A stretch of 6,711 nucleotides of DNA. Source: J051 sp040752255. GTDB taxonomy: Bacteria > Armatimonadota > Fimbriimonadia > Fimbriimonadales > ATM1. Under the pieces are notes generated by a model, which saw only the letters and a program-made list of their open reading frames with translations, did no database searches and was not told the DNA's origin. Location of the stretch: assembly GCA_040752255.1 (NCBI GenBank), contig JBFMFD010000144.1, forward strand, positions 1 through 6,711, given 5' to 3'. Position numbers and translations under genes: made by a program. Shown piece after piece: positions 1-5,466 of this stretch (its first letter is position 1; each line of letters starts with the position of its first letter).

Positions 1-2
1 CG

Positions 3-416
3 ATCCTCGAGGGAGGATCCGACTTTTCGACGTTTCCGCCGCCCGACGCCGCGGAAGTCGAGACAGGCAAGTTCGAGCGAACGGGCGCGAAATCGAGGCC
101 GATCGAGGTGAAATCAGCGGCCGGAGCGTTCATCTGGATTCGTTTCGACATCCACGAGGACGTCCTCCTGCTCATTGCGCCGAGTGCTGAGCCTCGTGCG
201 ATCCGGGAGACGCCAGGCGCAGACCTCGTAACGGCGATGAAGGCTTTCTCCGACCGGCACCACGTCAGCATCCTGGTTCGGCTCAGCCCGACCGGTGCCC
301 GCGCTATCCCGCCGGTGCCGATGACCGATGACTTGCTCGCAGATGCCGCGGCGTTCGCGCGGGCAGCGGGATTTGTTCACTGGTCGTCGCTCGGTCCGGT
401 CGTGCGATTCCACTAA
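3..416 (+). CDS. 3' end of an unrecognised protein, truncated by the window edge
   Basis: The frame is open from the first bases of the window to a TAA at 414-416, giving about 137 C-terminal residues; the true start lies to the left. An internal GTG at 108 could be taken for a start, but the frame stays open upstream of it and no Shine-Dalgarno sequence precedes it, so a partial gene is more likely. I do not recognise a family. The visible part begins with a polar, proline-rich stretch and continues as alternating hydrophobic strands and helices (for example FIWIRFDI, VLLLIAP, HHVSILVRL, then an alanine-rich helix near the C-terminus), consistent with a soluble alpha/beta domain. There is no membrane segment or cysteine cluster. 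The stop overlaps that of the convergent gene at 413-1369. An antisense frame covers almost the same span but has no support of its own. Confidence 0.5.
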   Translation: MLEGGSDFSTFPPPDAAEVETGKFERTGAKSRPIEVKSAAGAFIWIRFDIHEDVLLLIAPSAEPRAIRETPGADLVTAMKAFSDRHHVSILVRLSPTGARAIPPVPMTDDLLADAAAFARAAGFVHWSSLGPVVRFH

Positions 417-1369
417 CGAGGCGCGGCGAAGTCGGTTAGGATCGCTGCCGGGATCCCCTGATTCGGCACCTCGGCTGGATCCAGGCCCTTCCGCAGGATC
501 TCCTCAGTGCGGACGAGCCGGATGGCGCGCATGGCAAGCTCCCGGTTCTCTCGCTCCTGATTGAGCACGACCTGCCAGGCGATAAGGAGCCCCTGAACCC
601 GGTCGCGGAGGGGGCCCGGCTTGAGCTCCGCAGCCTGCTCCCGGAACGATTCAACCCCGGCGCCCCTCTTCGCTTCGCGGAGGGCGGACCGCAACACTCC
701 GAGCGCAGCCACGGTATCGTCCGAGCCGGAGCGCCCTACGATCGAGTTGAAAAGGGTGAGGTCGGTACGACAGATCACCGTGGCCGGTTTGCGACGCTCC
801 TCAAGCCAGATGAACCGCCTGCTCAACTCAGCGACCTGGTCGTTTCCAAAGTGCGGAAGTGCGTGTTCGACGATTTGCTGCAGTTCTCGCAGGTGGCGGT
901 TCGCCTCGATGAGCGCAACGACGTCCGATTGCCGCAGCGACTGCACGAGGCAGGTTAGGCCCCAGACAAGGTCTGGAACGCGGTGGAACTGTTGTTGCTC
1001 GATGAGCGAGCGCAAGACCGCGTTGGTTTCACGGGCGACTGCCGTCGCCGCGATGTATAGCGGGCGGCGCAGGTCGGTGTTGATGCACCTTCCAAGTTGC
1101 GTCGGGGGGACGGGCCTCGGCGCGTCGGGCATCGTGGCATAGACCATGAGGAGGCGCTCGATGCGCGACTCCACAGTGGCGTCTGAGCCGACGTTTCGCG
1201 CCTCTCTGACGAACGGAGCCCACGCCTCGATGGCGCGGTCGAACCCCGGCGGGTCCGCACGCTCGACCTCCGTCTCGAAGGAGAGCACACGTGCGGAGAA
1301 CGCCACCCACCCCACCAGCAGGAAGGGGGCGGACACGAGAGTCCAGTTGAACGCCCTCCACGGCCCCAC
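413..1369 (-). CDS. uncharacterised protein with one N-terminal membrane segment
   Basis: A long open frame on the minus strand ends at TAG (413-415). From a GTG at 1369 it encodes 318 residues. Residues about 8-26 (NWTLVSAPFLLVGWVAFSA) are hydrophobic and probably form a single membrane anchor or uncleaved signal; the rest is hydrophilic, rich in Arg, Glu, Leu and Ala, and looks mostly helical. Three scattered cysteines form no metal-binding motif. I recognise no family. The start is uncertain: none of the candidates (GTG 1369, GTG 1468, ATG 1492) has a convincing Shine-Dalgarno sequence. The frame continues into dnaK to 1723, which cannot be the real start. I prefer 1369 because it puts the membrane segment at the N-terminus and leaves the HAIR-like operator non-coding; ATG 1492 would add 41 residues and cover that operator. 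The gene is divergent from dnaK, so HspR could in principle affect it too. Confidence 0.6.
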   Translation of the reverse strand: MGPWRAFNWTLVSAPFLLVGWVAFSARVLSFETEVERADPPGFDRAIEAWAPFVREARNVGSDATVESRIERLLMVYATMPDAPRPVPPTQLGRCINTDLRRPLYIAATAVARETNAVLRSLIEQQQFHRVPDLVWGLTCLVQSLRQSDVVALIEANRHLRELQQIVEHALPHFGNDQVAELSRRFIWLEERRKPATVICRTDLTLFNSIVGRSGSDDTVAALGVLRSALREAKRGAGVESFREQAAELKPGPLRDRVQGLLIAWQVVLNQERENRELAMRAIRLVRTEEILRKGLDPAEVPNQGIPAAILTDFAAPR

Positions 1370-1454
1370 AAACCGGATTTTCGGCTCGGAAGCCGAAGAA
1401 TGAACCCTGAGAACAGCGAGGGTGTGGAACCTTTTCCGCTCCGCCGACGTTCTA

Positions 1455-1475
1455 CTTGATAGACGCACACTCAAC
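1455..1475. promoter_or_regulatory. HAIR-like operator for HspR
   Basis: The sequence reads CTTGATA, seven bases, ACTCAAC. The HspR-associated inverted repeat known from Streptomyces and mycobacteria is CTTGAGT-N7-ACTCAAG. The left half matches at 5 of 7 positions and the right half at 6 of 7, with exactly the expected 7-base spacing. It lies 39 bases upstream of the dnaK start, where a repressor would block the promoter, and an hspR-like gene closes the same operon. Binding by that protein is inferred. A second inverted repeat, ACTCA-AC-TGAGT (1469-1480), shares the right half-site. Confidence 0.72.
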
Positions 1476-1480
1476 TGAGT
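1469..1480. repeat. short inverted repeat overlapping the HAIR-like site
   Basis: ACTCA (1469-1473) and TGAGT (1476-1480) are perfect inverted copies around a 2-base spacer. They reuse the right half-site of the HAIR-like operator. Shifted slightly, CAACT-G-AGTTG (1472-1482) is also symmetric. This could be a second HspR contact or chance; 5-base arms are weak evidence alone. Confidence 0.35.
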
Positions 1481-1502
1481 TGCCAACACCATACTGAAGC
1501 AC

Positions 1503-1508
1503 GGAGGT
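1503..1508 (+). promoter_or_regulatory. dnaK ribosome binding site
   Basis: GGAGGT sits 6 bases upstream of TTG at 1515. It decides the start: no ATG or GTG lies in a suitable place, and translation from TTG gives the family N-terminus MAKTVGIDLGTTNS. Confidence 0.85.
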
Positions 1509-1514
1509 ACGACT

Positions 1515-3434
1515 TTGGCTAAAACTGTAGGAATTGACCTTGGAACCACGAATTCGGTCGTGGCGGTGATGGAAGGCGGCGAGCCGACGGTTATCGCTAC
1601 TGCCGAGGGAACGCGCACGATGCCGAGCGTCGTCGGGTTCAAGAAGGATGGCGAGCGCCTCGTCGGCGTAACCGCCAAGCGCCAGGCGCTGATGAATCCG
1701 GAGAACACCATCGCCTCGATCAAGCGGTTTATGGGACGCCGCTTCGACGAGGTAACCGAGGAGGCGAAGTACGTTTCCTACAAGGTTGTTCGCGACGACA
1801 AGGGCAATGCCGCGGTTTACATCCCGGCGGTGGAAAAGCAGTTTACGCCGGAGGAGATCTCGGCGATGATCTTACAGAAGCTGAAGGCGGACGCCGAGGC
1901 GTACCTGGGCGAGCCGGTTACGAAGGCGGTCATCACCGTGCCGGCATATTTCAACGACGCGCAGCGGACGGCGACGAAGAACGCCGGGCAGATTGCCGGG
2001 TTGGAAGTGCTGCGGATTGTCAACGAGCCAACCGCCGCGTCCCTCGCTTACGGATTGGATCGGAAGAAGGCGGAGAAGATTCTGGTGTTCGACCTGGGCG
2101 GGGGAACCTTCGATGTTTCTATCCTCGATGTTGGCGACGGCGTCGTCGAGGTGCGCGCTACGGATGGCGATACGCACCTCGGCGGCGACGACTGGGACAC
2201 GCGCATCGTGGACTATCTGGCGGATGAGTTCAAGAAGGAGAGCGGCTTCGACCTTCGCAAGGACAAGGCGGCCCTGCAGCGACTTCGTGAAGCCGCCGAG
2301 AAGGCGAAGATCGAACTCTCGAGCCAGGTGGTAACCCAAATCAGCCTTCCGTACATCACGGCGGTAGACGGCGAGCCTCGCCACCTCGATCTCTCTTTGT
2401 CGCGGGCGAAATTCGAGGAACTCACGAAGGACCTCGTGGAGCGGTGCAAAGGCCCGTTTGAGCGGGCACTGAAAGACGCCAAACTGAGCGCGAGTGAGAT
2501 TGACGAGGTGGTGCTGGTTGGAGGCTCCACGCGGATGCCCATGATTCAAGAGCTGGTGCGCAAGTTGACGGGTAAGGAGCCGCACCGAGGGGTCAATCCC
2601 GACGAAGTCGTGGCAGTCGGCGCAGCGATTCAGGCGGGAGTACTGGCTGGAGACGTGAAGGACATCGTGTTGCTCGACGTCACGCCGCTGAGCCTCGGTG
2701 TTGAGACGCTCGGAGGCATCACGGACGTCATCATCGAGCGGAACACGACGATTCCGACGAAGAAGAGCCGCGTTTACACGACCGCGACCGACAACCAAGA
2801 CCAGGTTGAGATTCACGTGTTGCAAGGGGAGCGAACGCGCGCAGCCGACAACAAATCGCTTGGGCGCTTCAGCCTGACGGGGATCCCTCCGGCGCCTCGC
2901 GGCGTCCCTCAAATCGAAGTCACGTTCGACATTGACGCGAACGGAATCCTCAACGTGCGCGCGAAGGACCTCGCCACCAACAAGGAGCAGCAGATCACCA
3001 TCACCGGCAGCGGCAATCTCTCGAAGGAGGAGATTGACAAGATGGTGGAGGAGGCGAAGCGTCACGCCGACGATGACCGGAAGGCGCGCGAAGAGCAAGA
3101 ACTGAAGAACCGCGCCGAGAACGTCGCCTACGACGTGGAGCGCCATCTGAACGAGTTGGGCGATACGCTCGACGACGAGACGAAGGACAGGGTGCGCGAG
3201 CGAGTCGCAGCCGTTCGCCAGGCGCTCGCCGACAACAACATTGACCAGATCCGCTCCACCTTCGAGGAGTTGGAAAAGGAGGCGCACGACCTCGCTCGAC
3301 GCCTGTACGAGAAGACCGCCGCCCAGACCGGCGCTGACTCGGAGGCAGCTCCGGAAGAGGAGCCGGTCGGAACAACCGCAAGCAAGGACGGCGACGTGAT
3401 TGACGCGGAGTTCAAGGAGGAGTCGGACTCATGA
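1515..3434 (+). CDS. dnaK: molecular chaperone DnaK (Hsp70)
   Basis: Cytoplasmic ATP-dependent chaperone that binds exposed hydrophobic peptides and releases them in a cycle driven by DnaJ and GrpE. The 639 residues are a full family length. The ATPase domain (about 1-382) has the phosphate-1 loop IDLGTTNS (7-14), VPAYFNDAQR, NEPTAASLAYGLD, DLGGGTFDVS (193-202, with T198 matching the autophosphorylated Thr199 of E. coli) and VGGSTRMP. The interdomain linker and start of the substrate domain read VLLDVTPLSLG (about 385-395). The beta-sandwich and helical lid follow, and the tail DVIDAEFKEE resembles that of bacterial DnaK. Residues about 78-100 form the subdomain-IB insert found in Gram-negative-type DnaKs and missing from Bacillus and actinobacterial ones. 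Start is TTG. First gene of the chaperone operon, behind a HAIR-like operator, so heat induction through HspR is inferred. Confidence 0.98.
   Translation: MAKTVGIDLGTTNSVVAVMEGGEPTVIATAEGTRTMPSVVGFKKDGERLVGVTAKRQALMNPENTIASIKRFMGRRFDEVTEEAKYVSYKVVRDDKGNAAVYIPAVEKQFTPEEISAMILQKLKADAEAYLGEPVTKAVITVPAYFNDAQRTATKNAGQIAGLEVLRIVNEPTAASLAYGLDRKKAEKILVFDLGGGTFDVSILDVGDGVVEVRATDGDTHLGGDDWDTRIVDYLADEFKKESGFDLRKDKAALQRLREAAEKAKIELSSQVVTQISLPYITAVDGEPRHLDLSLSRAKFEELTKDLVERCKGPFERALKDAKLSASEIDEVVLVGGSTRMPMIQELVRKLTGKEPHRGVNPDEVVAVGAAIQAGVLAGDVKDIVLLDVTPLSLGVETLGGITDVIIERNTTIPTKKSRVYTTATDNQDQVEIHVLQGERTRAADNKSLGRFSLTGIPPAPRGVPQIEVTFDIDANGILNVRAKDLATNKEQQITITGSGNLSKEEIDKMVEEAKRHADDDRKAREEQELKNRAENVAYDVERHLNELGDTLDDETKDRVRERVAAVRQALADNNIDQIRSTFEELEKEAHDLARRLYEKTAAQTGADSEAAPEEEPVGTTASKDGDVIDAEFKEESDS
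3414..3420 (+). promoter_or_regulatory. possible second hsp20 ribosome binding site inside dnaK
   Basis: AAGGAGG lies 10 bases before ATG 3431, which overlaps the dnaK stop as ATGA and is in frame with hsp20. It also encodes Lys-Glu-Glu of the acidic DnaK tail, so it may be incidental. If used, it would give a 164-residue Hsp20. Confidence 0.35.
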
Positions 3435-3478
3435 CGATTTTCATCCGCACTACACCGAATCAATCCAAACCATCGAAC

Positions 3479-3486
3479 AAGGAGGT
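3479..3486 (+). promoter_or_regulatory. hsp20 ribosome binding site
   Basis: AAGGAGGT lies 7 bases before ATG 3494 and is a near-perfect Shine-Dalgarno sequence. It favours 3494 over the in-frame ATG at 3431. Confidence 0.85.
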
Positions 3487-3493
3487 AGCAAAG

Positions 3494-3925
3494 ATGATCA
3501 CTCGATACCGACCGACTGACAATCGCTTCCGCACGTTCGACCGGCTGAGCCGGATGATGGACGAGCTCTTCGGTGATGAAACCGAGGTCCGATCCGGCTG
3601 GATGCCCAGCGTGGACGTGAAGGAGACGGACCAGGCTCTGACCTTCTTCGTTGAGGTCCCGGGCATGCGCCAAGAGGACATCGAGGTCGAGCTCGTGGGT
3701 GACGTGCTGACGATTCGCGGCAAGCGCGAGTTTGCCCAAGAGGAGCAGCGCGAGAACTTCGTCCGCATCGAGCGGAGCTACGGTTCGTTCCAACGCTCGT
3801 TCACCATCGGCGTACCGGTGAAGGCGGATGAGATTGACGCGGGCTATCGAGACGGCGTGCTGACCGTCACCGTTCCCAAGGCGGATGAGGTCAAGCCCCG
3901 CCGGATCGAGGTCAAGACCAACTGA
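3494..3925 (+). CDS. Hsp20/alpha-crystallin small heat-shock protein
   Basis: ATP-independent holdase that forms oligomers and keeps unfolding proteins in a state DnaK/DnaJ can refold. From ATG 3494 it has 143 residues, normal for class A bacterial sHSPs. A short N-terminal arm (MITRYRP and an FDRLSRMMDELF helix) precedes the alpha-crystallin domain, which begins near WMPSVDVKET (about 36-45). The domain holds VEVPGM, the IRGKRE strand region and the signature GVLTVTVPK (about 121-129). A C-terminal extension carries IEV (138-140), an I-x-I/V motif used for oligomer contacts. ATG 3494 has a near-perfect ribosome binding site. An in-frame ATG at 3431, overlapping the dnaK stop, would add 21 residues (MTIFIRTTPNQSKPSNKEVAK) unlike the family N-terminus. 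It sits where grpE is found in many dnaK operons and is followed by a strong stem-loop. Confidence 0.93.
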   Translation: MITRYRPTDNRFRTFDRLSRMMDELFGDETEVRSGWMPSVDVKETDQALTFFVEVPGMRQEDIEVELVGDVLTIRGKREFAQEEQRENFVRIERSYGSFQRSFTIGVPVKADEIDAGYRDGVLTVTVPKADEVKPRRIEVKTN

Positions 3926-3927
3926 TG

Positions 3928-3976
3928 AGGAGACGATGCCTGGCGTTGCTTCGTGCAGCGCCAGGCCATCGTCCTT
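3928..3976 (+). other. long stem-loop between hsp20 and dnaJ
   Basis: The transcript can form an almost continuous hairpin. The core is GCCTGGCGTTGC (3938-3949) paired with GCAGCGCCAGGC (3955-3966), 12 pairs including one U-G, around the loop TTCGT. Below a single bulged C (3967), GACGAT (3932-3937) pairs with ATCGTC (3968-3973). Allowing a bulged A (3931), AGG (3928-3930) pairs with CTT (3974-3976). That is about 21 pairs in 49 nt. It begins two bases after the hsp20 stop codon and ends directly against the dnaJ ribosome binding site. No T-tract follows, so it is not a typical intrinsic terminator. An mRNA-stabilising or processing element that sets DnaJ below DnaK/Hsp20 is an inference; a dispersed palindromic repeat is also possible. 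Confidence 0.75.
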
Positions 3977-3983
3977 AAAGGAG
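3977..3983 (+). promoter_or_regulatory. dnaJ ribosome binding site
   Basis: AAAGGAG lies 5 bases before ATG 3989 and immediately after the stem-loop. It selects ATG 3989 over the in-frame GTG 3953, which falls in the hairpin loop region and would add 12 unrelated residues. Confidence 0.85.
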
Positions 3984-3988
3984 CAACG

Positions 3989-5062
3989 ATGCCGACCGAC
4001 TACTATGCTGTGCTGGGGGTCGCCCGCGACGCCGATGAGAAAGAGATCAAGGCGGCGTATCGTCGGTTGGCAAGGAAGTATCACCCCGACGTCAACCCAG
4101 GAGACAAGAGCGCCGAGGCAAAGTTCAAAGAGATCTCCGAGGCTTACGAGGTGCTGAGCGACCCGGAGAAGCGGAAACTGTACGACCGCTTCGGGCACCA
4201 ATGGGAGGTGGCGAAGCGGTCGGGTATGACCGGGGACGGACCGGCCGGCGGCTTTCCGGACGACTTCGACATCGAAGACCTGATGCGCGGCTTTGGGGGC
4301 TTCGGTTCCGTGTTCGAAACCATGCGGGGAGGCTCCGGTGCGCGGGCGAAGAGCGTGATGCCCCGCGATGTGCACATGGAGGTCGAGCTTACGCTCGAGG
4401 AGATGGATTCGGGCGCTAAGCGAACGTTCTCCTACCGCGTGGAGGATCCGTGCGCAACGTGCAAGGGCACCGGGAACGTGCCCACAAGCCGCAGCCAGCC
4501 CTGCCCGCATTGCAACGGCCGTGGCACAGTTCGGGGGCTACTCGGCTTTGCGCAAACCTGCCCGGTGTGCAACGGCGCGCGCGAGATCGGCTATCAGCGA
4601 TGCGCGACATGCTCCGGCGCGGGGACGTTGCCGACTACGCGGCGAGTGGAGGTGTCCTTCCCTCCGGGCGTCAAGGAAGGTCAACGGGTGCGAGCCGCCG
4701 GCCAGGGCGCGGGCGGAGCGTCGAATCGTCGCGGCGATCTGATTCTGCACGTGAGGCAGAAGCCACACCCGTATCTGACGCGCGACGGTGACGACCTGGT
4801 CACGGAACTGAAGGTTGACTACACGGTCGCTGCGCTTGGGGGGAAGGCGAAGGTGCGCGGTTTGCGGGGAGCGATTGAAGTGACGATTCCGCCGGGGAGC
4901 CAGTGCGGACAGATCCTGAGGTTGAAGGGACAGGGGATGACGCGCCAGTCAGGCGGGCGCGGCAACTTGCTGGTGAAGTTGCACGTTCAGATCCCGCGGA
5001 GCGTCGCCGGAGAAGAGAAGCGCCTTCTCGAGCAGATTGCCCAAGCGAGGGCTAAGGCATGA
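3989..5062 (+). CDS. dnaJ: chaperone DnaJ (Hsp40), type I
   Basis: Co-chaperone that stimulates the DnaK ATPase and hands over substrates. The 357 residues are slightly short for the family. The J-domain (about 1-70) begins MPTDYYAVLGV and carries the catalytic HPD tripeptide at 32-34. A short Gly/Phe region contains DIEDLMRGFGGFG. Four zinc-binding repeats follow at C155/C158, C172/C175, C191/C194 and C205/C208: CATCKGTG, CPHCNGRG, CPVCNGAR and CATCSGAG. All eight cysteines are present, but the third repeat ends in Arg instead of the usual Gly. The C-terminal beta domains include VSFPPGVKEGQRVRAAGQG and IPPGSQCGQILRLKGQGM. It could be the CbpA type by name only; the zinc domain marks it as true DnaJ. 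The stop overlaps the hspR start as ATGA, suggesting translational coupling. Confidence 0.97.
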   Translation: MPTDYYAVLGVARDADEKEIKAAYRRLARKYHPDVNPGDKSAEAKFKEISEAYEVLSDPEKRKLYDRFGHQWEVAKRSGMTGDGPAGGFPDDFDIEDLMRGFGGFGSVFETMRGGSGARAKSVMPRDVHMEVELTLEEMDSGAKRTFSYRVEDPCATCKGTGNVPTSRSQPCPHCNGRGTVRGLLGFAQTCPVCNGAREIGYQRCATCSGAGTLPTTRRVEVSFPPGVKEGQRVRAAGQGAGGASNRRGDLILHVRQKPHPYLTRDGDDLVTELKVDYTVAALGGKAKVRGLRGAIEVTIPPGSQCGQILRLKGQGMTRQSGGRGNLLVKLHVQIPRSVAGEEKRLLEQIAQARAKA

Positions 5063-5466
5063 CGCAGCGAGACGAGCCTCTGTTTCCGATCAGCGTCGCC
5101 GCAAAGTTGTGTGGCGTGCATCCGCAGACGCTGCGCGCCTATGAGCGACAAGGCTTGATCTCACCCGCCCGCGTCAACGAAAAGAACCGCATGTTCAGCG
5201 AGGAGGACATCGAGCGCGTGCGTCGCATCCAGAGGTTGACTCAAGAACTTGGCGTGAACCTCGCGGGCGTTGAAGTCATCCTTAGGTTGCTCGATCAGAT
5301 GGAGGAGCAGCGCGAAGAGATGGAATCGCAGTTGGCTGAGTTCGTTCGAGAGACTGAACGTCGCCTCGACGCGATTCTTCGCAATTCGAACGCGCCGATA
5401 CCTCGCGACGGCAACGTGCTTCCGGTGCCGAAGTTGAACGTTCGGAAGAAAGACCTGGGCTTTTAG
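5059..5466 (+). CDS. hspR: MerR-family heat-shock repressor, HspR type
   Basis: DNA-binding repressor expected to shut off the chaperone operon at normal temperature. The 135 residues begin with a MerR winged helix-turn-helix (about 9-60): FPISVAAKLCGVHPQTLRAY, then ERQGLISPAR and a wing with RMFSEEDIERVRRIQRL. The next stretch, TQELGVNLAGVEVILRL, closely follows the mycobacterial and Streptomyces HspR pattern. A Glu/Arg-rich helix (about 76-108) looks like the dimerisation coiled coil. The tail ends KLNVRKKDLGF; in actinobacterial HspR the C-terminal tail matters for contact with DnaK. There is no cysteine set for metal sensing, against a metal-responsive MerR. It is the last gene of the operon, starting within the dnaJ stop (ATGA), and a HAIR-like operator lies upstream of dnaK. 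Autoregulation is inferred from this. Confidence 0.9.
   Translation: MTQRDEPLFPISVAAKLCGVHPQTLRAYERQGLISPARVNEKNRMFSEEDIERVRRIQRLTQELGVNLAGVEVILRLLDQMEEQREEMESQLAEFVRETERRLDAILRNSNAPIPRDGNVLPVPKLNVRKKDLGF

Larger units (their letters stand above)
1370..1514. promoter_or_regulatory. divergent intergenic region with presumed dnaK promoter
   Basis: These 145 bases separate the probable start of the minus-strand membrane protein gene from dnaK. The right half must contain the dnaK promoter because the operon has no other upstream space. No pair of -35/-10 boxes stands out. TTGATA (1456-1461) and CATACT (1490-1495) are single-box resemblances without well-spaced partners, and CATACT is too close to the ribosome binding site to be convincing. 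The HAIR-like operator (1455-1475) and an overlapping second inverted repeat lie here. The extent of the region depends on the uncertain start of the minus-strand gene. Confidence 0.5.

Noticed and set aside
2..19. GATCCTC-GAGG-GAGGATC inverted repeat at the left edge
   Set aside because: A 7-base arm palindrome inside an open coding frame at the window boundary; context is missing and it may be chance.
621..1142. A 173-residue plus-strand frame opposite the minus-strand membrane protein
   Set aside because: Ser/Arg/Cys-rich shadow frame with no ribosome binding site; the minus-strand frame is longer and has a sensible membrane segment.
1480..1495. TTGCCA and CATACT as dnaK promoter boxes
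   Set aside because: They are only 4 bases apart, and transcription from CATACT would begin on top of the dnaK ribosome binding site.
1370..1723. Extension of the minus-strand membrane protein into dnaK
   Set aside because: The frame is open, but the added residues read antisense through the dnaK ribosome binding site and its first 70 codons; a start at 1369-1492 is more reasonable.
1872..3287. A 471-residue open frame antisense to dnaK
   Set aside because: Long antisense frames opposite hsp70 genes are a well-known result of codon usage. The product is Arg/Leu/Val-rich without recognisable domains, has no ribosome binding site, and lies wholly within certain dnaK coding sequence.
3438..3486. 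TTTT in the dnaK-hsp20 gap as a fourU-type RNA thermometer against AGGAGG
   Set aside because: The T run is about 38 bases from the ribosome binding site and I see no supporting stem around it.
3936..4157. Small frame starting ATG 3936 behind GAGGAG, between hsp20 and dnaJ
   Set aside because: It has a possible ribosome binding site, but the start is buried in the strong stem-loop and the frame runs mostly inside dnaJ with shadow-like composition.
3128..4510. A 460-residue open frame antisense to the dnaK end, hsp20 and dnaJ start
   Set aside because: It spans three confident genes and their gaps on the opposite strand. Composition is that of a high-GC shadow frame and no family motif is visible.
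5239..5251. ACTCAAG, a perfect HAIR half-site, inside hspR, followed by a CAAG-AA-CTTG palindrome
   Set aside because: No partner half-site lies at 7-base spacing, and the bases encode the conserved TQELGVN segment, so coding constraint explains them.
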